Below are positions 43,485 to 53,764 of a stretch of DNA of 64,000 bases, piece after piece. The DNA is from Lentilactobacillus otakiensis DSM 19908 = JCM 15040 (lineage in GTDB: Bacteria > Bacillota > Bacilli > Lactobacillales > Lactobacillaceae): the NCBI RefSeq assembly GCF_001434145.1, contig NZ_AZED01000014.1, positions 372,001-436,000 on the forward strand, given 5' to 3'. The notes beneath the pieces are model-generated. The model was not told the DNA's origin. It saw nothing but the letters and a program-made list of their open reading frames with translations, and ran no database searches. The position numbers were made by a program, and so were the translations under genes. Each line of letters starts with the position of its first letter. Position 1 is the first letter of the stretch.

Positions 43485-43530
43485 CTGCGAACCATTGACC
43501 TCCTAAATAAGTGAGAACCTGAAATGAAGA

Positions 43531-45474
43531 TTACTCTTCCCGTGAATATGAAGCAATATCTTTGGATACTTCATCAATGAAGTCTGGAACGGACTCTGAT
43601 TGGGTATCCTGTTCACCATATTTACGAACTGAAACGCTGTTGCCGTTAACTTCTTCATCCCCAACAACCAATGTGTAAGGAATCTTGTGGGTCTGGGCAT
43701 CACGGATTAAGTAACCCATCTTTTCAGCACGGGTATCAACAGATGAACGAATCTTCAATGCACGAAGTTGATCATTAATCTTCTTGGCATAATCAAGATG
43801 TTTGTCTTGGCTGACAGGAATAATCTTAACTTGATGTGGGGCCAACCATGTTGGGAAAGCACCCTTGTAGATTTCAGTCAGGTAGGCAACAAATCGTTCC
43901 ATAGTTGAAACCAGGCCACGATGAATCATAACTGGTCGATGTTGTTTGCCATCTTCACCGATGTAGTGGAGATCAAAACGCTCTGGGAGCATAAAGTCTA
44001 ATTGGATAGTTGACAAGGTTTCTTCGTTACCAAGAGCCGTCTTAGTCTGAACATCCAGCTTTGGACCATAGAAAGCAGCTTCACCTTCAGCTTCAACGTA
44101 ATCCAAGCCCATTTCATCCATGGCACCTTTCAACATTGTTTGAGCACGGGTCCACATTTCATCGTCGTCAAAGTACTTTTCAGTGTTCTTAGGATCACGA
44201 TAGCTCAGACGGAAAGTGTAGTCGTTAATGTCAAAATCGTGATAGACGTCAACCATCAAGTTCAAGATATTCTTGAATTCTTCTTGAATTTGGTCAAGGG
44301 CAACGAATGTGTGACCATCGTTCAAAGTCATTTCACGAACACGTTGAAGTCCTGACAAAGCACCTGATTTTTCATAACGGTGCATCATACCAAGTTCAGC
44401 GATTCTCAATGGTAACTCACGATATGAACGGATGTGGTGGTTGTAAATTTGGATATGGCTTGGGCAGTTCATTGGACGTAATTCAAGCTCTTCGCCATCA
44501 CCCATGTCCATTGGTGGGAACATGTCTTCACGATAGTGATCCCAGTGGCCAGATTGCTTGTAAAGATCAAGGTTGGCAAGAACTGGGGTGTAAACATGTT
44601 GGTAACCATTGGCAACTTCCTTGTCAACGATGTAACGTTCGATGGTTCTTCTGATTGTGGCACCATTTGGCATCCAGTAAGGAAGTCCGGCACCAACTTT
44701 AGGATCCACAAAGAATAAGTCGAGCTCATTACCAATCACACGGTGATCACGTTCGTGAGCTTCTTTTCGCTTCTCAAGGTCAGCATCCAATTCCTTTTGC
44801 TTGTTAAATGCAGTCGCGTAAATCCGTTGGAGCATTGGGTTGGATGATTTGCCTTGCCAATAGGCACCAGCAACTGAGAGCAACTTGAAGATTTTAACTT
44901 TACCGGTTGATGGTAAAACAGCACCTTCAGCGATTGACTTAAAGTCACCGATTTCAAAGAATTTAACTTTACCGTCGACCTCATTTTCCTTAACCAATTC
45001 CTTTTGGTAAGGATCGTCGCCAGCAACTTTGGCGGCTTCGTCAGCACTCAAGAAGACAACCTTGATTGGCAAATCCTGCTTGATAATTTTGTGCATTGAT
45101 TGGCTCAAGCTCTCCAATTGATCAACACTAATTTGAGTGTCGGGCTTGTCAGTATCAACGAAGAACCCGTCTTCATCAGCGTCACTTTGGCCGAAATGAA
45201 TGTTATCAAAGTCATTGGCAATTGCCATCTTCAAAATTTGAGCAGCAGTTGCACGTAAAACGCTCAAACCGTCATCACTGTCTGAAGTGATAATTTCGAT
45301 CTTGCCGCCCTTATGTAAAGGCTCGTCATTATTGACAAATTTACCGTCCAGTTTAGCTGCAACGGCTTTTTTACCTAAACTCACAGCAATTGACTTGGCA
45401 ATATCTTCTGAAGTGATACCGTCGTCAAACTGTTTAACACTACCATCTGGAAATTCAAACGAAAGTTGTGACAT
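43531..45474 (-). CDS. thrS: Threonyl-tRNA synthetase
   Basis: A 647-residue ThrRS: TGS domain (1-62), editing domain with [15 protein letters not shown], class II core with [14 protein letters not shown], motif 2 [18 protein letters not shown] and motif 3 [11 protein letters not shown], then the anticodon-binding domain. The start is the ATG after AAAGGGAG; the 18-codon upstream extension lies in the leader. Controlled by the Thr T-box upstream. Confidence 0.98.
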   Translation of the reverse strand: MSQLSFEFPDGSVKQFDDGITSEDIAKSIAVSLGKKAVAAKLDGKFVNNDEPLHKGGKIEIITSDSDDGLSVLRATAAQILKMAIANDFDNIHFGQSDADEDGFFVDTDKPDTQISVDQLESLSQSMHKIIKQDLPIKVVFLSADEAAKVAGDDPYQKELVKENEVDGKVKFFEIGDFKSIAEGAVLPSTGKVKIFKLLSVAGAYWQGKSSNPMLQRIYATAFNKQKELDADLEKRKEAHERDHRVIGNELDLFFVDPKVGAGLPYWMPNGATIRRTIERYIVDKEVANGYQHVYTPVLANLDLYKQSGHWDHYREDMFPPMDMGDGEELELRPMNCPSHIQIYNHHIRSYRELPLRIAELGMMHRYEKSGALSGLQRVREMTLNDGHTFVALDQIQEEFKNILNLMVDVYHDFDINDYTFRLSYRDPKNTEKYFDDDEMWTRAQTMLKGAMDEMGLDYVEAEGEAAFYGPKLDVQTKTALGNEETLSTIQLDFMLPERFDLHYIGEDGKQHRPVMIHRGLVSTMERFVAYLTEIYKGAFPTWLAPHQVKIIPVSQDKHLDYAKKINDQLRALKIRSSVDTRAEKMGYLIRDAQTHKIPYTLVVGDEEVNGNSVSVRKYGEQDTQSESVPDFIDEVSKDIASYSREE

Positions 45475-45510
45475 ATTTCTTACTCCCTTTATATATTTTA
45501 TTGGAGCCAC

Positions 45511-45762
45511 AAAAAAAGTCCCTAACACACTTAATAAAGTATGTCAGGGACGCAATTAGCGCGGTTCCACCCAAATTGGATTTTTGGATACAAATGTCCA
45601 AAAAGCTCTCAAGTGGCTGCTAACGGTACCAACCGGGAAAGCATTATCCGCAATCCATTCTCAAAGAGTGGTAGCAATTAGTTTCTAAACAAATGGTCTT
45701 CCAGGCTAGAACCATTCTCCCTGTGATGAGAAGTAATTGTCATGTCTCTTTGATTCATTGAC
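45511..45762 (-). promoter_or_regulatory. T-box leader of thrS (specifier ACC, Thr)
   Basis: The leader fills most of the 334-base gap before thrS. Minus strand: the T-box core GGGTGGAACCGCG (45559-45572) is followed by the terminator GTCCCTGACATAC/GTGTGTTAGGGAC and seven Ts (45511-45552). Stem I is closed by CAAAGAG with CTCTTTG, and just inside its 3' strand GCTACCA places ACC (45670-45672), followed by A, at the specifier position, matching tRNA-Thr. Confidence 0.92.
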
Positions 45763-45766
45763 ATTT

Positions 45767-45795
45767 AGTATAGAGTTGCCTTTCAAAAAAGTCAA
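45767..45795 (-). promoter_or_regulatory. thrS promoter
   Basis: Minus strand: TTGACT (45790-45795), 17-base spacer, TATACT (45767-45772). Confidence 0.88.
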
Positions 45796-45808
45796 TCCAA
45801 TTTGCAAA

Positions 45809-46768
45809 TTAAACTGGTCGCCGATTCTTTCCGGTCATTTCAACTTCCCGTGACAGGAACTTAATTCGCTGCATCAAACGTTTTGCTTTCAAAGGTTCAT
45901 CGTCACCCTTTTGGTTAATTCGTAGGTGCTCTTGTTCCAGCTGATCCATTGAAAAGTTTGAAGTGAAGAACGTCGGTAGCTGTTGTTGCATCCGATACTC
46001 GAGAATAACGCCCAAAACTTCATCGCGAACCCATGAAGACATGGAGTCAGCACCAATATCGTCAATCATCAGGACTGGCGATTTTTTGATCACGTCAATT
46101 TTTTCTGTCACCGTGTTGTCGGTAATGGCAGATTTCATTTCAACCGCAAAACTTGGAAAGTGAACCATCGTTGTTTGGATGTTATTATCTGCAAGTTCGT
46201 TGGCAATGGCACCCGTCAAATAAGTCTTACCAACCCCGAACGGACCGTATATGTACAGGCCAGGATGGAAAGTCTTGGGATCTGCCTTCATTTCATCAAT
46301 AAAACTAAGGGCCATCGATAAGGCGGTAAATCTGGCAGGATCCGGATTGTTGGGATCTGCCCCTTCAAATTTAGCGATTCGGGCATTTTTGATGTCTTTA
46401 GGCATTGAAACGGTTCTGATTCTCCGAGCTAAAGATTGGTTACGCTGCTTTTCAATGACCTCTGGAGATGCCGAATACGAGATATCAATCAGATGATCAT
46501 TAATCACCAGTTGTGGTAAATATCCCGGTGCAAAGGACTTCTTTTTATCTTTAATTTGGTTCTTGACGTTAACATACTCATAGAGTTTTGATGCTGAACG
46601 GTCAACGGCATTATCAGCGAGTTCATCTCGATGGTCACTCAAAAATTGGGCAATCTCAGGATCATTTTTGATCTGATTGATAATTCGCTGAAACCCCTGA
46701 CTGACATTCCCACCCTTGAACTGACGATCTTGCATCAATTTTTTAACGAAATCACTTACTTTTTCCAT
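45809..46768 (-). CDS. dnaI: Primosomal protein DnaI (helicase loader)
   Basis: A 319-residue DnaI. The N-terminal helicase-binding domain (1-100) is followed by an AAA+ domain with Walker A YGPFGVGKTYLTG (about 175-187), Walker B VLMIDDIGADS and a C-terminal KAKRLMQRIKFLSREV sensor 2 region. It loads DnaC helicase at origins. It follows dnaB by 10 bases. Confidence 0.96.
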   Translation of the reverse strand: MEKVSDFVKKLMQDRQFKGGNVSQGFQRIINQIKNDPEIAQFLSDHRDELADNAVDRSASKLYEYVNVKNQIKDKKKSFAPGYLPQLVINDHLIDISYSASPEVIEKQRNQSLARRIRTVSMPKDIKNARIAKFEGADPNNPDPARFTALSMALSFIDEMKADPKTFHPGLYIYGPFGVGKTYLTGAIANELADNNIQTTMVHFPSFAVEMKSAITDNTVTEKIDVIKKSPVLMIDDIGADSMSSWVRDEVLGVILEYRMQQQLPTFFTSNFSMDQLEQEHLRINQKGDDEPLKAKRLMQRIKFLSREVEMTGKNRRPV

Positions 46769-46778
46769 TCACTCTCAC

Positions 46779-48179
46779 CTACTTCCCGGTTTTACTTCCC
46801 GGTTTTTTTAATTTATCCAATTGTGCTTTGAGCTGTTGTTTCTGCGCTTCAGTTAACTGAGTTGATGAATTGGATTGCTGCGCCGATTGCTGATCGTCTT
46901 TTGCCCAGTCTGGTAATGTTTCTTTCACATTGACTCGACGCTGCTTGTACTTCGAAGCACGCTGATCGGCTTTTTTCTTCAGTTCAATTGGCCGTTGCTT
47001 AATTGCATTGATCGCTTTTTCAGCGTTAGAAATATCATGTTGTGACCAATCGTCAGCAATTGTTGACATCAGGTTCTTATTGAGTGTTGAACGCTTTTCG
47101 TCCACCAACAGATAATAGATTAAAATGTTGATCACATCGTTGGGCAGTGCCCGCAAGTTGACCAATTCGCTGAGTGTTCGCTGTTCACCGCTGGTCACAA
47201 TTCCATGTTTTTGCTTTTTGATTTGTCCTAAGAATTCGACTGGCGCCAATTGTTGACTAATGGAAATCAGCTGTTGAGTTGCTTGGTCAAAATTGGTAGC
47301 AGCTGCTGGACGAGACTCTGTTACTGTTTGGGGCCGAAGGGTACCATCAGCCTGATGTTGATTAAAACCATCCTTAATAATTGCCTTGAGTTGATTTTGG
47401 TTTAGCTCATTGGTATTCAAATTCGTCGCTTTTTGAATTAGTTTGGCCATTTGAATTTCGTCAATTCCATAAAGCAAATGTTCAGATAAAATCAAGTTTC
47501 GAGCCGCTTTCACACTGTTTTCATCCACGTAAGAGTTTTCAAGCATGCTTAATAAGAGCCTGAAATCAAAATGGTCACTGTCAGGCTCGAAGGTATTGTC
47601 ATCGGCGTTCCCAGTTGACTGCACAATCCGCTGCTTAGCTTCATTGATCGTTCCTGGAATATTTTTAACCAGATTTTGTGGAACATGAAATGCTTCCAAC
47701 AAAGAAGTTGAAATGTCGGTGGTTTCTCCTAAATTGGGCGTCGGTGCAACCATGCGTTCAACAATCTGTTGGTACGTCCCTTCGCCAACTTTTCCCAGAA
47801 GAATAATTGACAAAATGTCAGTCCGTAAAAATTGTTCAGCCGATAACGGTAGGTTCAACGAATAGACCAACACATCCGGTTTCTTGGCAGAAACCAGTGT
47901 GTTGATCAATTTAACTGCTTCCAACTGCTTTCTGATCGTAACCAGCCGATCAATCTTACAGTTCAGCATACTTTGAATTTCATAGTGTTTATGCAAGATC
48001 AATTGGTTGTGGTCATTCAAACTCATTGACCACAGTAAATTGTATAATGCCAACGCTTTTTCACCAATGATTGGTAAATACAAGTTGGTCAATACACTGT
48101 GATCCAAGCTACGATTAATATGGGAATTAGTAACCAGATATTTCGTATCAGGCGTGATTTTATCGAACGACTCTGTCAT
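46779..48179 (-). CDS. dnaB: Replication initiation protein DnaB (Bacillus type)
   Basis: A 466-residue DnaB/DnaD-superfamily protein: winged helix at the N-terminus (VTNSHINRSLDHSVLTNLYLP region), DDBH2 domain around 290-400 (LPNDVINILIYYLLVDEKRS; VNVKETLPDW) and a Lys/Gln/Ser-rich tail. With DnaD and DnaI it recruits the helicase to oriC. Adjacent to nrdR (its ATG directly follows the nrdR stop region) and dnaI, as in Bacillus. Confidence 0.93.
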   Translation of the reverse strand: MTESFDKITPDTKYLVTNSHINRSLDHSVLTNLYLPIIGEKALALYNLLWSMSLNDHNQLILHKHYEIQSMLNCKIDRLVTIRKQLEAVKLINTLVSAKKPDVLVYSLNLPLSAEQFLRTDILSIILLGKVGEGTYQQIVERMVAPTPNLGETTDISTSLLEAFHVPQNLVKNIPGTINEAKQRIVQSTGNADDNTFEPDSDHFDFRLLLSMLENSYVDENSVKAARNLILSEHLLYGIDEIQMAKLIQKATNLNTNELNQNQLKAIIKDGFNQHQADGTLRPQTVTESRPAAATNFDQATQQLISISQQLAPVEFLGQIKKQKHGIVTSGEQRTLSELVNLRALPNDVINILIYYLLVDEKRSTLNKNLMSTIADDWSQHDISNAEKAINAIKQRPIELKKKADQRASKYKQRRVNVKETLPDWAKDDQQSAQQSNSSTQLTEAQKQQLKAQLDKLKKPGSKTGK

Positions 48180-48674
48180 TTACTTGTCCCCCGAATGATC
48201 CTGGTCCTGATTCTTTTTCTTATCCTTTTCCATAATTTCTTTGAGCTCTTTATAAAAGACTGACATATCCTTGAATTGACGGTAAACACTGGCAAATCGG
48301 ATATAGGCAATCTCATCCAAATTAACCAGGTCTTCCATGACGTACTCACCAATCTGCTGGCTAGACACTTCATTTTCACCCAATGATCGCAGCTTATTTT
48401 CAACCCGATCAACCAAATTGGTGATCGCATCCATCGAAACCGGCCGTTTTTCAGCGGATCGGACAATCCCTTTTAATAACTTTTCTCTGTTAAATTCTTC
48501 ACGGTTCCCATTTTTCTTCACAACTAATAATGGAGTTACTTCAACCCGTTCAAATGTTGTGAAACGAAAACCGCAGTGTTCACATTCTCTTCTTCGTCTA
48601 ATGACCCGGCCATCATCTGTTGGTCGGCTGTCGACTACTTTGGAGCCATTGTATCCGCAATGAGGACATTGCAT
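48180..48674 (-). CDS. nrdR: Transcriptional repressor NrdR
   Basis: A 164-residue NrdR: zinc ribbon [10 protein letters not shown]...[12 protein letters not shown], then the ATP-cone domain [16 protein letters not shown]. It represses ribonucleotide reductase genes in response to ATP/dATP. The ATG at 48674 follows GAGGTG; the 13-codon upstream extension overlaps coaE. Confidence 0.97.
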   Translation of the reverse strand: MQCPHCGYNGSKVVDSRPTDDGRVIRRRRECEHCGFRFTTFERVEVTPLLVVKKNGNREEFNREKLLKGIVRSAEKRPVSMDAITNLVDRVENKLRSLGENEVSSQQIGEYVMEDLVNLDEIAYIRFASVYRQFKDMSVFYKELKEIMEKDKKKNQDQDHSGDK

Positions 48675-48688
48675 GGCGTTCACCTCGT

Positions 48689-49279
48689 CTATTTCATTTC
48701 TTTCGCTAACCATCTGTCGACTTGTGTCAGCGTTGTAGAAACTGTTCCTGAGTTATAAATAATTGTATCAGCCAAATCGCATTTTGTCTGCAATGGCCAC
48801 TGGTTTTGAATTCTTTTATTTGCATCAACAATACTAAGTTTATTGCGTTTCATCAATCTGCGCAACTGAGTGACCGGATCACAGGAAACGACAACCACCT
48901 CGTCGGCTAAATGAACATAACCATTTTCAAACAAAGTTGGCGCATCAAGAACTGTCAATCTGGCAGACTGATTAGCAGCCAACTGATGAAAAATTGCATC
49001 TCGAATGAAAGGATCAATTGTTCGAACCAGCATCTTTAAAGCAGTTGGGTCATTGAAAACAATTTCACCAAGTGCATGTCGATCCAATGAACTATCTACC
49101 TTCAAAATTTGTGTGCCAAAAACTGTAACCAGCGACTGAAGTCCTGGTGTTCCCTTTGCTTCAACTTGATGAGTCACCAAATCGGCATCAATAATCGGTA
49201 CGCCTTGTTGCTGTAGATAGTCGCTCACAACTGACTTTCCGGTGGCAATGCCACCCGTCAGTCCAATTAATTTAGTCAT
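48689..49279 (-). CDS. coaE: Dephospho-CoA kinase
   Basis: A 196-residue CoaE with P-loop [12 protein letters not shown] and [21 protein letters not shown]. Last step of CoA synthesis. The ATG overlaps the mutM stop (ATGA). Confidence 0.96.
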   Translation of the reverse strand: MTKLIGLTGGIATGKSVVSDYLQQQGVPIIDADLVTHQVEAKGTPGLQSLVTVFGTQILKVDSSLDRHALGEIVFNDPTALKMLVRTIDPFIRDAIFHQLAANQSARLTVLDAPTLFENGYVHLADEVVVVSCDPVTQLRRLMKRNKLSIVDANKRIQNQWPLQTKCDLADTIIYNSGTVSTTLTQVDRWLAKEMK

Positions 49280-50115
49280 TTTTTAACACCACGCAATGGT
49301 TGACACTTGGGGCAAAAATGCGTGCCCCGCTGTGCCAATTTGATTTTGACAATTTTGGTGCCACATCTTGGACATGGTTCGCCTTCCCGCCCATAAACAT
49401 TTAGCTGATTCTGGAACTTACCGGCTTCGCCATATGCAGTTGAATATGAATGGACGGTGGTGCCATGACCTGCGATGGCTTTGGCCATTTCAGCAATAAT
49501 ATTTTTCCGTAACCTTTTGATCTGCGGCAGCGTCAATGTGTTGGCCGGCTGTTGGGGATTAATTTTGGTTAGCCAGAGAACTTCATCAGCGTAGATATTG
49601 CCCAAGCCGGCAATGTTGCTTTGATCAAGTAAAAATGGCTTAATCACTTTGCGACTTTTGGCAAATATTTTCTGCATATAGTCAACCGTCAAATCTTTTT
49701 CAGTCGGTTCTGGCCCAATTGTCTTCAAACCGGCAACCTGCATTTCGGTTCCGGTATCGACAAGGTTCATCCGCCCAAACTTCCGAGTGTCGTTGTAACG
49801 CAACTGCCGGCCATCAGTCAGGTGAAAAATAATGTGGGTATGTTTGCCAATCGGCGCATCCTCAGGCTCCACATCGTACTTCCCTTCCATTCTCAGGTGG
49901 GAAACAATCGTTAAATGCTCACTCAATCGAATTAACAGGTACTTACCTCGGCGATCAATTCGTTCAATTTTCTTTCCCCGAAGGACTTTTTTAAAATCAT
50001 TAGGCGACAGGTTAATCATTTTAGGATATAACACATCCACCGATTTGATGGTACTTCCTTCGACCAATTGTGTCAGACCGCGTCTAACGGTCTCAACTTC
50101 TGGCAATTCCGGCAT
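49276..50115 (-). CDS. mutM: Formamidopyrimidine-DNA glycosylase
   Basis: A 279-residue MutM/Fpg. The N-terminus after Met is PELPEVETVRRGL (Pro2 the nucleophile, Glu3), H2TH domain LDQSNIAGLGNIYADEVLW, and a C-terminal zinc finger CPRCGT/CPKCQ. It removes 8-oxoguanine. It lies between polA and coaE. Confidence 0.98.
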   Translation of the reverse strand: MPELPEVETVRRGLTQLVEGSTIKSVDVLYPKMINLSPNDFKKVLRGKKIERIDRRGKYLLIRLSEHLTIVSHLRMEGKYDVEPEDAPIGKHTHIIFHLTDGRQLRYNDTRKFGRMNLVDTGTEMQVAGLKTIGPEPTEKDLTVDYMQKIFAKSRKVIKPFLLDQSNIAGLGNIYADEVLWLTKINPQQPANTLTLPQIKRLRKNIIAEMAKAIAGHGTTVHSYSTAYGEAGKFQNQLNVYGREGEPCPRCGTKIVKIKLAQRGTHFCPKCQPLRGVKK

Positions 50116-50138
50116 TTAAATCCCCCATTTACTCAAAA

Positions 50139-52793
50139 TTATTTAGCATCGTACCAAGTTTTACCCCAGTGACTTTCGACCTTCAATGGGACATTCAATT
50201 TGATGGCTGAGTCCATCACACTTGGAATTAGTTTCTTAACGGTTGCCATTTCTTCATCAGGTACCTCAAAGATTAACTCGTCGTGAACCTGCAATAACAT
50301 CCGGGTTTGCATGTCTTTAATGGCATCAGCCATATTAATCATGGCAATTTTGATGATATCAGCGGCACTCCCTTGGATTGGTGTATTCATCGCCGTCCGT
50401 TCAGCAAATGAGCGTAAATTAAAGCTCTTAGCGTTAATGTCCGGCAAATATCGGCGCCTGTGGGCAATTGTCTCGACATACCGATGATTACGGGCAAACT
50501 CGACAATATCTTCCATATACTTTTTAACGCCGGGATATTCTTCAAAATACCGTTGGATGAATTGATGAGCTTGCTTTCGAGTAATTCCCGTATTTGAAGC
50601 CAGACCAAAATCACTGATTCCATAAACGATTCCAAAATTAACCGCCTTTGCTTGACGTCTTAACTCAGGGGTCACAGCTTCATTCGACGTTAATCCAAAA
50701 ATTCGCCGAGCAGTGGTTGCGTGAATATCCTCACCATTCATAAAGGCTTCCTGCATATTCTTGTCATCAGTGATCGATGCCAAGACCCGCAATTCAATCT
50801 GAGAGTAATCAGAAGAGAAGATCTGCCAACCAGGATGTGATGGAATGAATGCCTGGCGAATCAAGCGGCCTTCTTCAGATCGAACTGGAATGTTTTGCAA
50901 ATTGGGATCGACGGAAGATAACCGGCCGGTCTGGGTTAAAGTTTGCAAATATCTGGTGTGAACTTTGGAATCATCCTTGTGAATAACCTTCAATAAGCCA
51001 TCGACATAGGTCGATTGCAGTTTGGCAATTTGTCGGTAATCAAGCACGTTTTGAACAATTGGAGCATCCGGTGCCAGCTTTTCCAACACATCAACTGAAG
51101 TCGAATAACCGGTCTTGGTCTTTTTCAAAATAGGTAAGCGTAATTTCTCGAATAAAATCTTTCCAAGTTGCTTTGGTGATCCAATATTAAAGTCTTCGCC
51201 GGCTTCTTGGAAAATAGTCTGTTGGATTTCAGTCAGTCGTTCTTTAAATTTGCTGCCCATGCCTTCCAAAGTCGCAGCATCAACTTTAATCCCATTAATT
51301 TCCATTTGAGCAAGGACAAAGGCAATTTTGATTTCAATGTCGCGGTAAAGTTTCGTTTGATTGTGTTCATCCAAATCCTTGAACATTTCATCATGCAGCT
51401 CGTCAATTGCGTTCGTTTTATGAACTAGATGGGCTAAAAATTCCGGTGAATCTGGGTGAATTTCACGCTTAGCACCTTTGCCGTAGACTTCTTCATCGGT
51501 TTTGACGTTGTAGTACCCGTGCAAATGAGCGACAGTTCCAACATCATTACTGTTATTAGTGGTATTAAGCAAATATGAGACCAGCAGCATATCAAAGTCA
51601 ACATCTTTTAAAATAATACCCTGCCGGTATAGGCCAACATAGGTCCGTTTAGCGTCAAAAACATTCTTTTTAATCGTGTCACTGGTTAACAAATCACTGA
51701 CATGCGCATTTTTGAGAAGTTCCGGATCGTTGGTCACATACCATTGACTGCCTTGACCGATCGCAAAACCGACCAACGGTGAAATGTGATAGTTCTCTTC
51801 AGACATTTCAAGATGAAATGTCACTTCGTCCGTAAATTGATCGAGTTCAGCGGCATTTTCTGCAGTCAAAACGGTATATTTGATGGCCTCTTGATCAGCT
51901 GTATGATCATTGTCGTCAACTGATAATTTAGCTAGAAATGACTTGAAACCCATTCGCTCATAAAAATCAGTCAGTTTATCAAGGTCATCCCCCTGATACT
52001 TCAGTTCATCCAACGAAACTGTAATTGGGGCATCCCGATTAATCGTTGCCAATGTATGGGCACGTTCTGCTTGTGCCTGGTCATTAATCAGATGCTCTTT
52101 TAGTTTTTTACCAGAAACCTGATCAATATTTTTGTAAAGATTTTCGATGGTGCCAAATTGTTGAACCAATTTAAGGGCAGTCTTATCACCGACTTTTTCG
52201 ACTCCGGGATAATTATCTGAATTATCCCCTTTGAGCCCTTTGATTTCGATAATTTGGCTGGGCTTAACCCCTAATTTTTCTTCAACGTGCTGAGGTGTGT
52301 AAGTTTCTAATTCGGTGACACCCTTCACTGAAACCTGCACGGTTGTCTTGTCGGAAGTTAACTGGGTTAAATCACGATCACCGGTCACAATGACCACGTG
52401 GTAATCACCGGCATCCTCAGCTTTCTTAGCCAATGTACCGATAATATCATCTGCTTCATAATCCGGCAGCTCGTATGTCTGAATGCCACGGGCATTGAGT
52501 AATTCCTTGATAAATGGAAATTGTTCAGAAAGTTCGGTTGGCGTCTTTGCCCGACCACCTTTGTAATCAGCATACATTTTAGTCCGAAAGGTGGTCTTTC
52601 CAGCGTCAAATGCGACTAAAACGTCGGTTGGCTTTTCATGATCCAACACCTTGTCGAGCATTCGATTAAAACCATAAATGGCACTTGTGTGCAAGCCGGA
52701 TGGATTAGTGAATTTGTCCATGGCCGTATACAATGCATAGAATGCTTTAAAGGCAATACTGTTACCATCGATTAATAATAATTTCTTAGTCAT
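50139..52793 (-). CDS. polA: DNA polymerase I
   Basis: An 884-residue PolA. The 5'-3' exonuclease domain is at 1-300 (IDGNSIAFKAFYAL, VTGDRDLTQL, GLKGDNSDNYPGV). A middle exonuclease-like domain is at about 310-480, where the DxE motif reads HLE, so proofreading is probably lost. The polymerase domain has DYSQIELRVLA, RRQAKAVNFGIVYG and LQVHDELIFEVP. It processes Okazaki fragments and repairs gaps. Confidence 0.98.
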   Translation of the reverse strand: MTKKLLLIDGNSIAFKAFYALYTAMDKFTNPSGLHTSAIYGFNRMLDKVLDHEKPTDVLVAFDAGKTTFRTKMYADYKGGRAKTPTELSEQFPFIKELLNARGIQTYELPDYEADDIIGTLAKKAEDAGDYHVVIVTGDRDLTQLTSDKTTVQVSVKGVTELETYTPQHVEEKLGVKPSQIIEIKGLKGDNSDNYPGVEKVGDKTALKLVQQFGTIENLYKNIDQVSGKKLKEHLINDQAQAERAHTLATINRDAPITVSLDELKYQGDDLDKLTDFYERMGFKSFLAKLSVDDNDHTADQEAIKYTVLTAENAAELDQFTDEVTFHLEMSEENYHISPLVGFAIGQGSQWYVTNDPELLKNAHVSDLLTSDTIKKNVFDAKRTYVGLYRQGIILKDVDFDMLLVSYLLNTTNNSNDVGTVAHLHGYYNVKTDEEVYGKGAKREIHPDSPEFLAHLVHKTNAIDELHDEMFKDLDEHNQTKLYRDIEIKIAFVLAQMEINGIKVDAATLEGMGSKFKERLTEIQQTIFQEAGEDFNIGSPKQLGKILFEKLRLPILKKTKTGYSTSVDVLEKLAPDAPIVQNVLDYRQIAKLQSTYVDGLLKVIHKDDSKVHTRYLQTLTQTGRLSSVDPNLQNIPVRSEEGRLIRQAFIPSHPGWQIFSSDYSQIELRVLASITDDKNMQEAFMNGEDIHATTARRIFGLTSNEAVTPELRRQAKAVNFGIVYGISDFGLASNTGITRKQAHQFIQRYFEEYPGVKKYMEDIVEFARNHRYVETIAHRRRYLPDINAKSFNLRSFAERTAMNTPIQGSAADIIKIAMINMADAIKDMQTRMLLQVHDELIFEVPDEEMATVKKLIPSVMDSAIKLNVPLKVESHWGKTWYDAK

Positions 52794-52844
52794 TAACTTC
52801 TCCTCTGATGAAAACTGTTACTTTAATTTTACCACGACAGATAA

Positions 52845-52879
52845 CAAAAAACGATTAACCAAATCAATGGTCAATCGTT
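52845..52879 (-). terminator. Terminator of the BI-1 gene
   Basis: Minus strand: 11-bp stem AACGATTGACC/GGTTAATCGTT followed by six Ts. Confidence 0.85.
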
Positions 52880-52896
52880 CCGAATTTATTTTGAGA

Positions 52897-53619
52897 TTAA
52901 CGGTTGTTATTACCGAAAATTGAAAGTAATTGTAAGAATAAGTTAACGAAGTCCAGGTACAACTGTAACGCACCAAAGACTGCCAGTCCGGTCATTGAAA
53001 CATCACCATTGGCTGAGTACTGGTTATACATCTGCTTCATCTTTTGGGTATCATAGGCTGTCAAAACAGTGAAAATTAGAACAGCGATGATTGAAAAGAC
53101 AAATGCGATCAACGTACTACGAAGGAAAAAGTTGATGACGATCGCAATAATTAGGGCAATCAACGCAGCAGTAGCTTGAGCACCCCAACGATCCAAATTC
53201 TTTCGAGTTACCAAACCAACCGTTGTCATGGTGATGAAAATTGCGGATGCGGAAACAAATGCTGCGGTAATTGAGGCGCCTGTGTATGCCCATGCAATTG
53301 TAGCGAACACAAATCCACTCAAGATGGAGTACAACATGAGCACCGTGAAGGCAAGCGTTGGCCGTTTCAATGCCTGAAGCGAAATCACAAATGGTAAGAC
53401 AAACCATAAGATCATGGATCCCAACATCACTCCTCGATTAGAGGCAATATAAGCACCCATCCCGCCAGCAACTGAACCACTAACCAGAAAAGCTGTTGCA
53501 GCTGAAACTAAAACTGCTAAACTCATCCAACCATACATTTTTGTTAAAAAAGCATTCAACCCGGCAGCGTTGTTGACGACTTTCCGAGCTTCCTGTTGTT
53601 CATTTGGATAATTGTTCAT
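52897..53619 (-). CDS. Bax inhibitor-1 family membrane protein
   Basis: A 240-residue protein with seven membrane helices of the BI-1/YetJ/YbhL family: MYGWMSLAVLVSAATAFLVS, the helix-5 region, and the conserved TAYDTQKMKQMY and LYLDFVNLFLQLL signatures near the end. Relatives are pH-gated calcium leak channels. Single-gene unit between murC and polA. Confidence 0.92.
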   Translation of the reverse strand: MNNYPNEQQEARKVVNNAAGLNAFLTKMYGWMSLAVLVSAATAFLVSGSVAGGMGAYIASNRGVMLGSMILWFVLPFVISLQALKRPTLAFTVLMLYSILSGFVFATIAWAYTGASITAAFVSASAIFITMTTVGLVTRKNLDRWGAQATAALIALIIAIVINFFLRSTLIAFVFSIIAVLIFTVLTAYDTQKMKQMYNQYSANGDVSMTGLAVFGALQLYLDFVNLFLQLLSIFGNNNR

Positions 53620-53709
53620 TCAATCCGCTCCCTTTTGTTTTGTAAGTTCAAATATTACAGAAGTATTATGTGTCCTATTCATCCTTATCCTGTTAAGTAA
53701 TTCTACCAA

Positions 53710-53756
53710 ATAGAAGCCATTAATCAAGTAATTTACACTCAACTAAGGGCTTCTAT
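53710..53756 (-). terminator. Possible terminator of murC
   Basis: Perfect 9-bp arms ATAGAAGCC/GGCTTCTAT enclose a 29-base AT-rich segment; the following T run on the minus strand is short (TTTGG), so termination may be partial. Confidence 0.45.
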
Positions 53757-53764
53757 AAGATATC

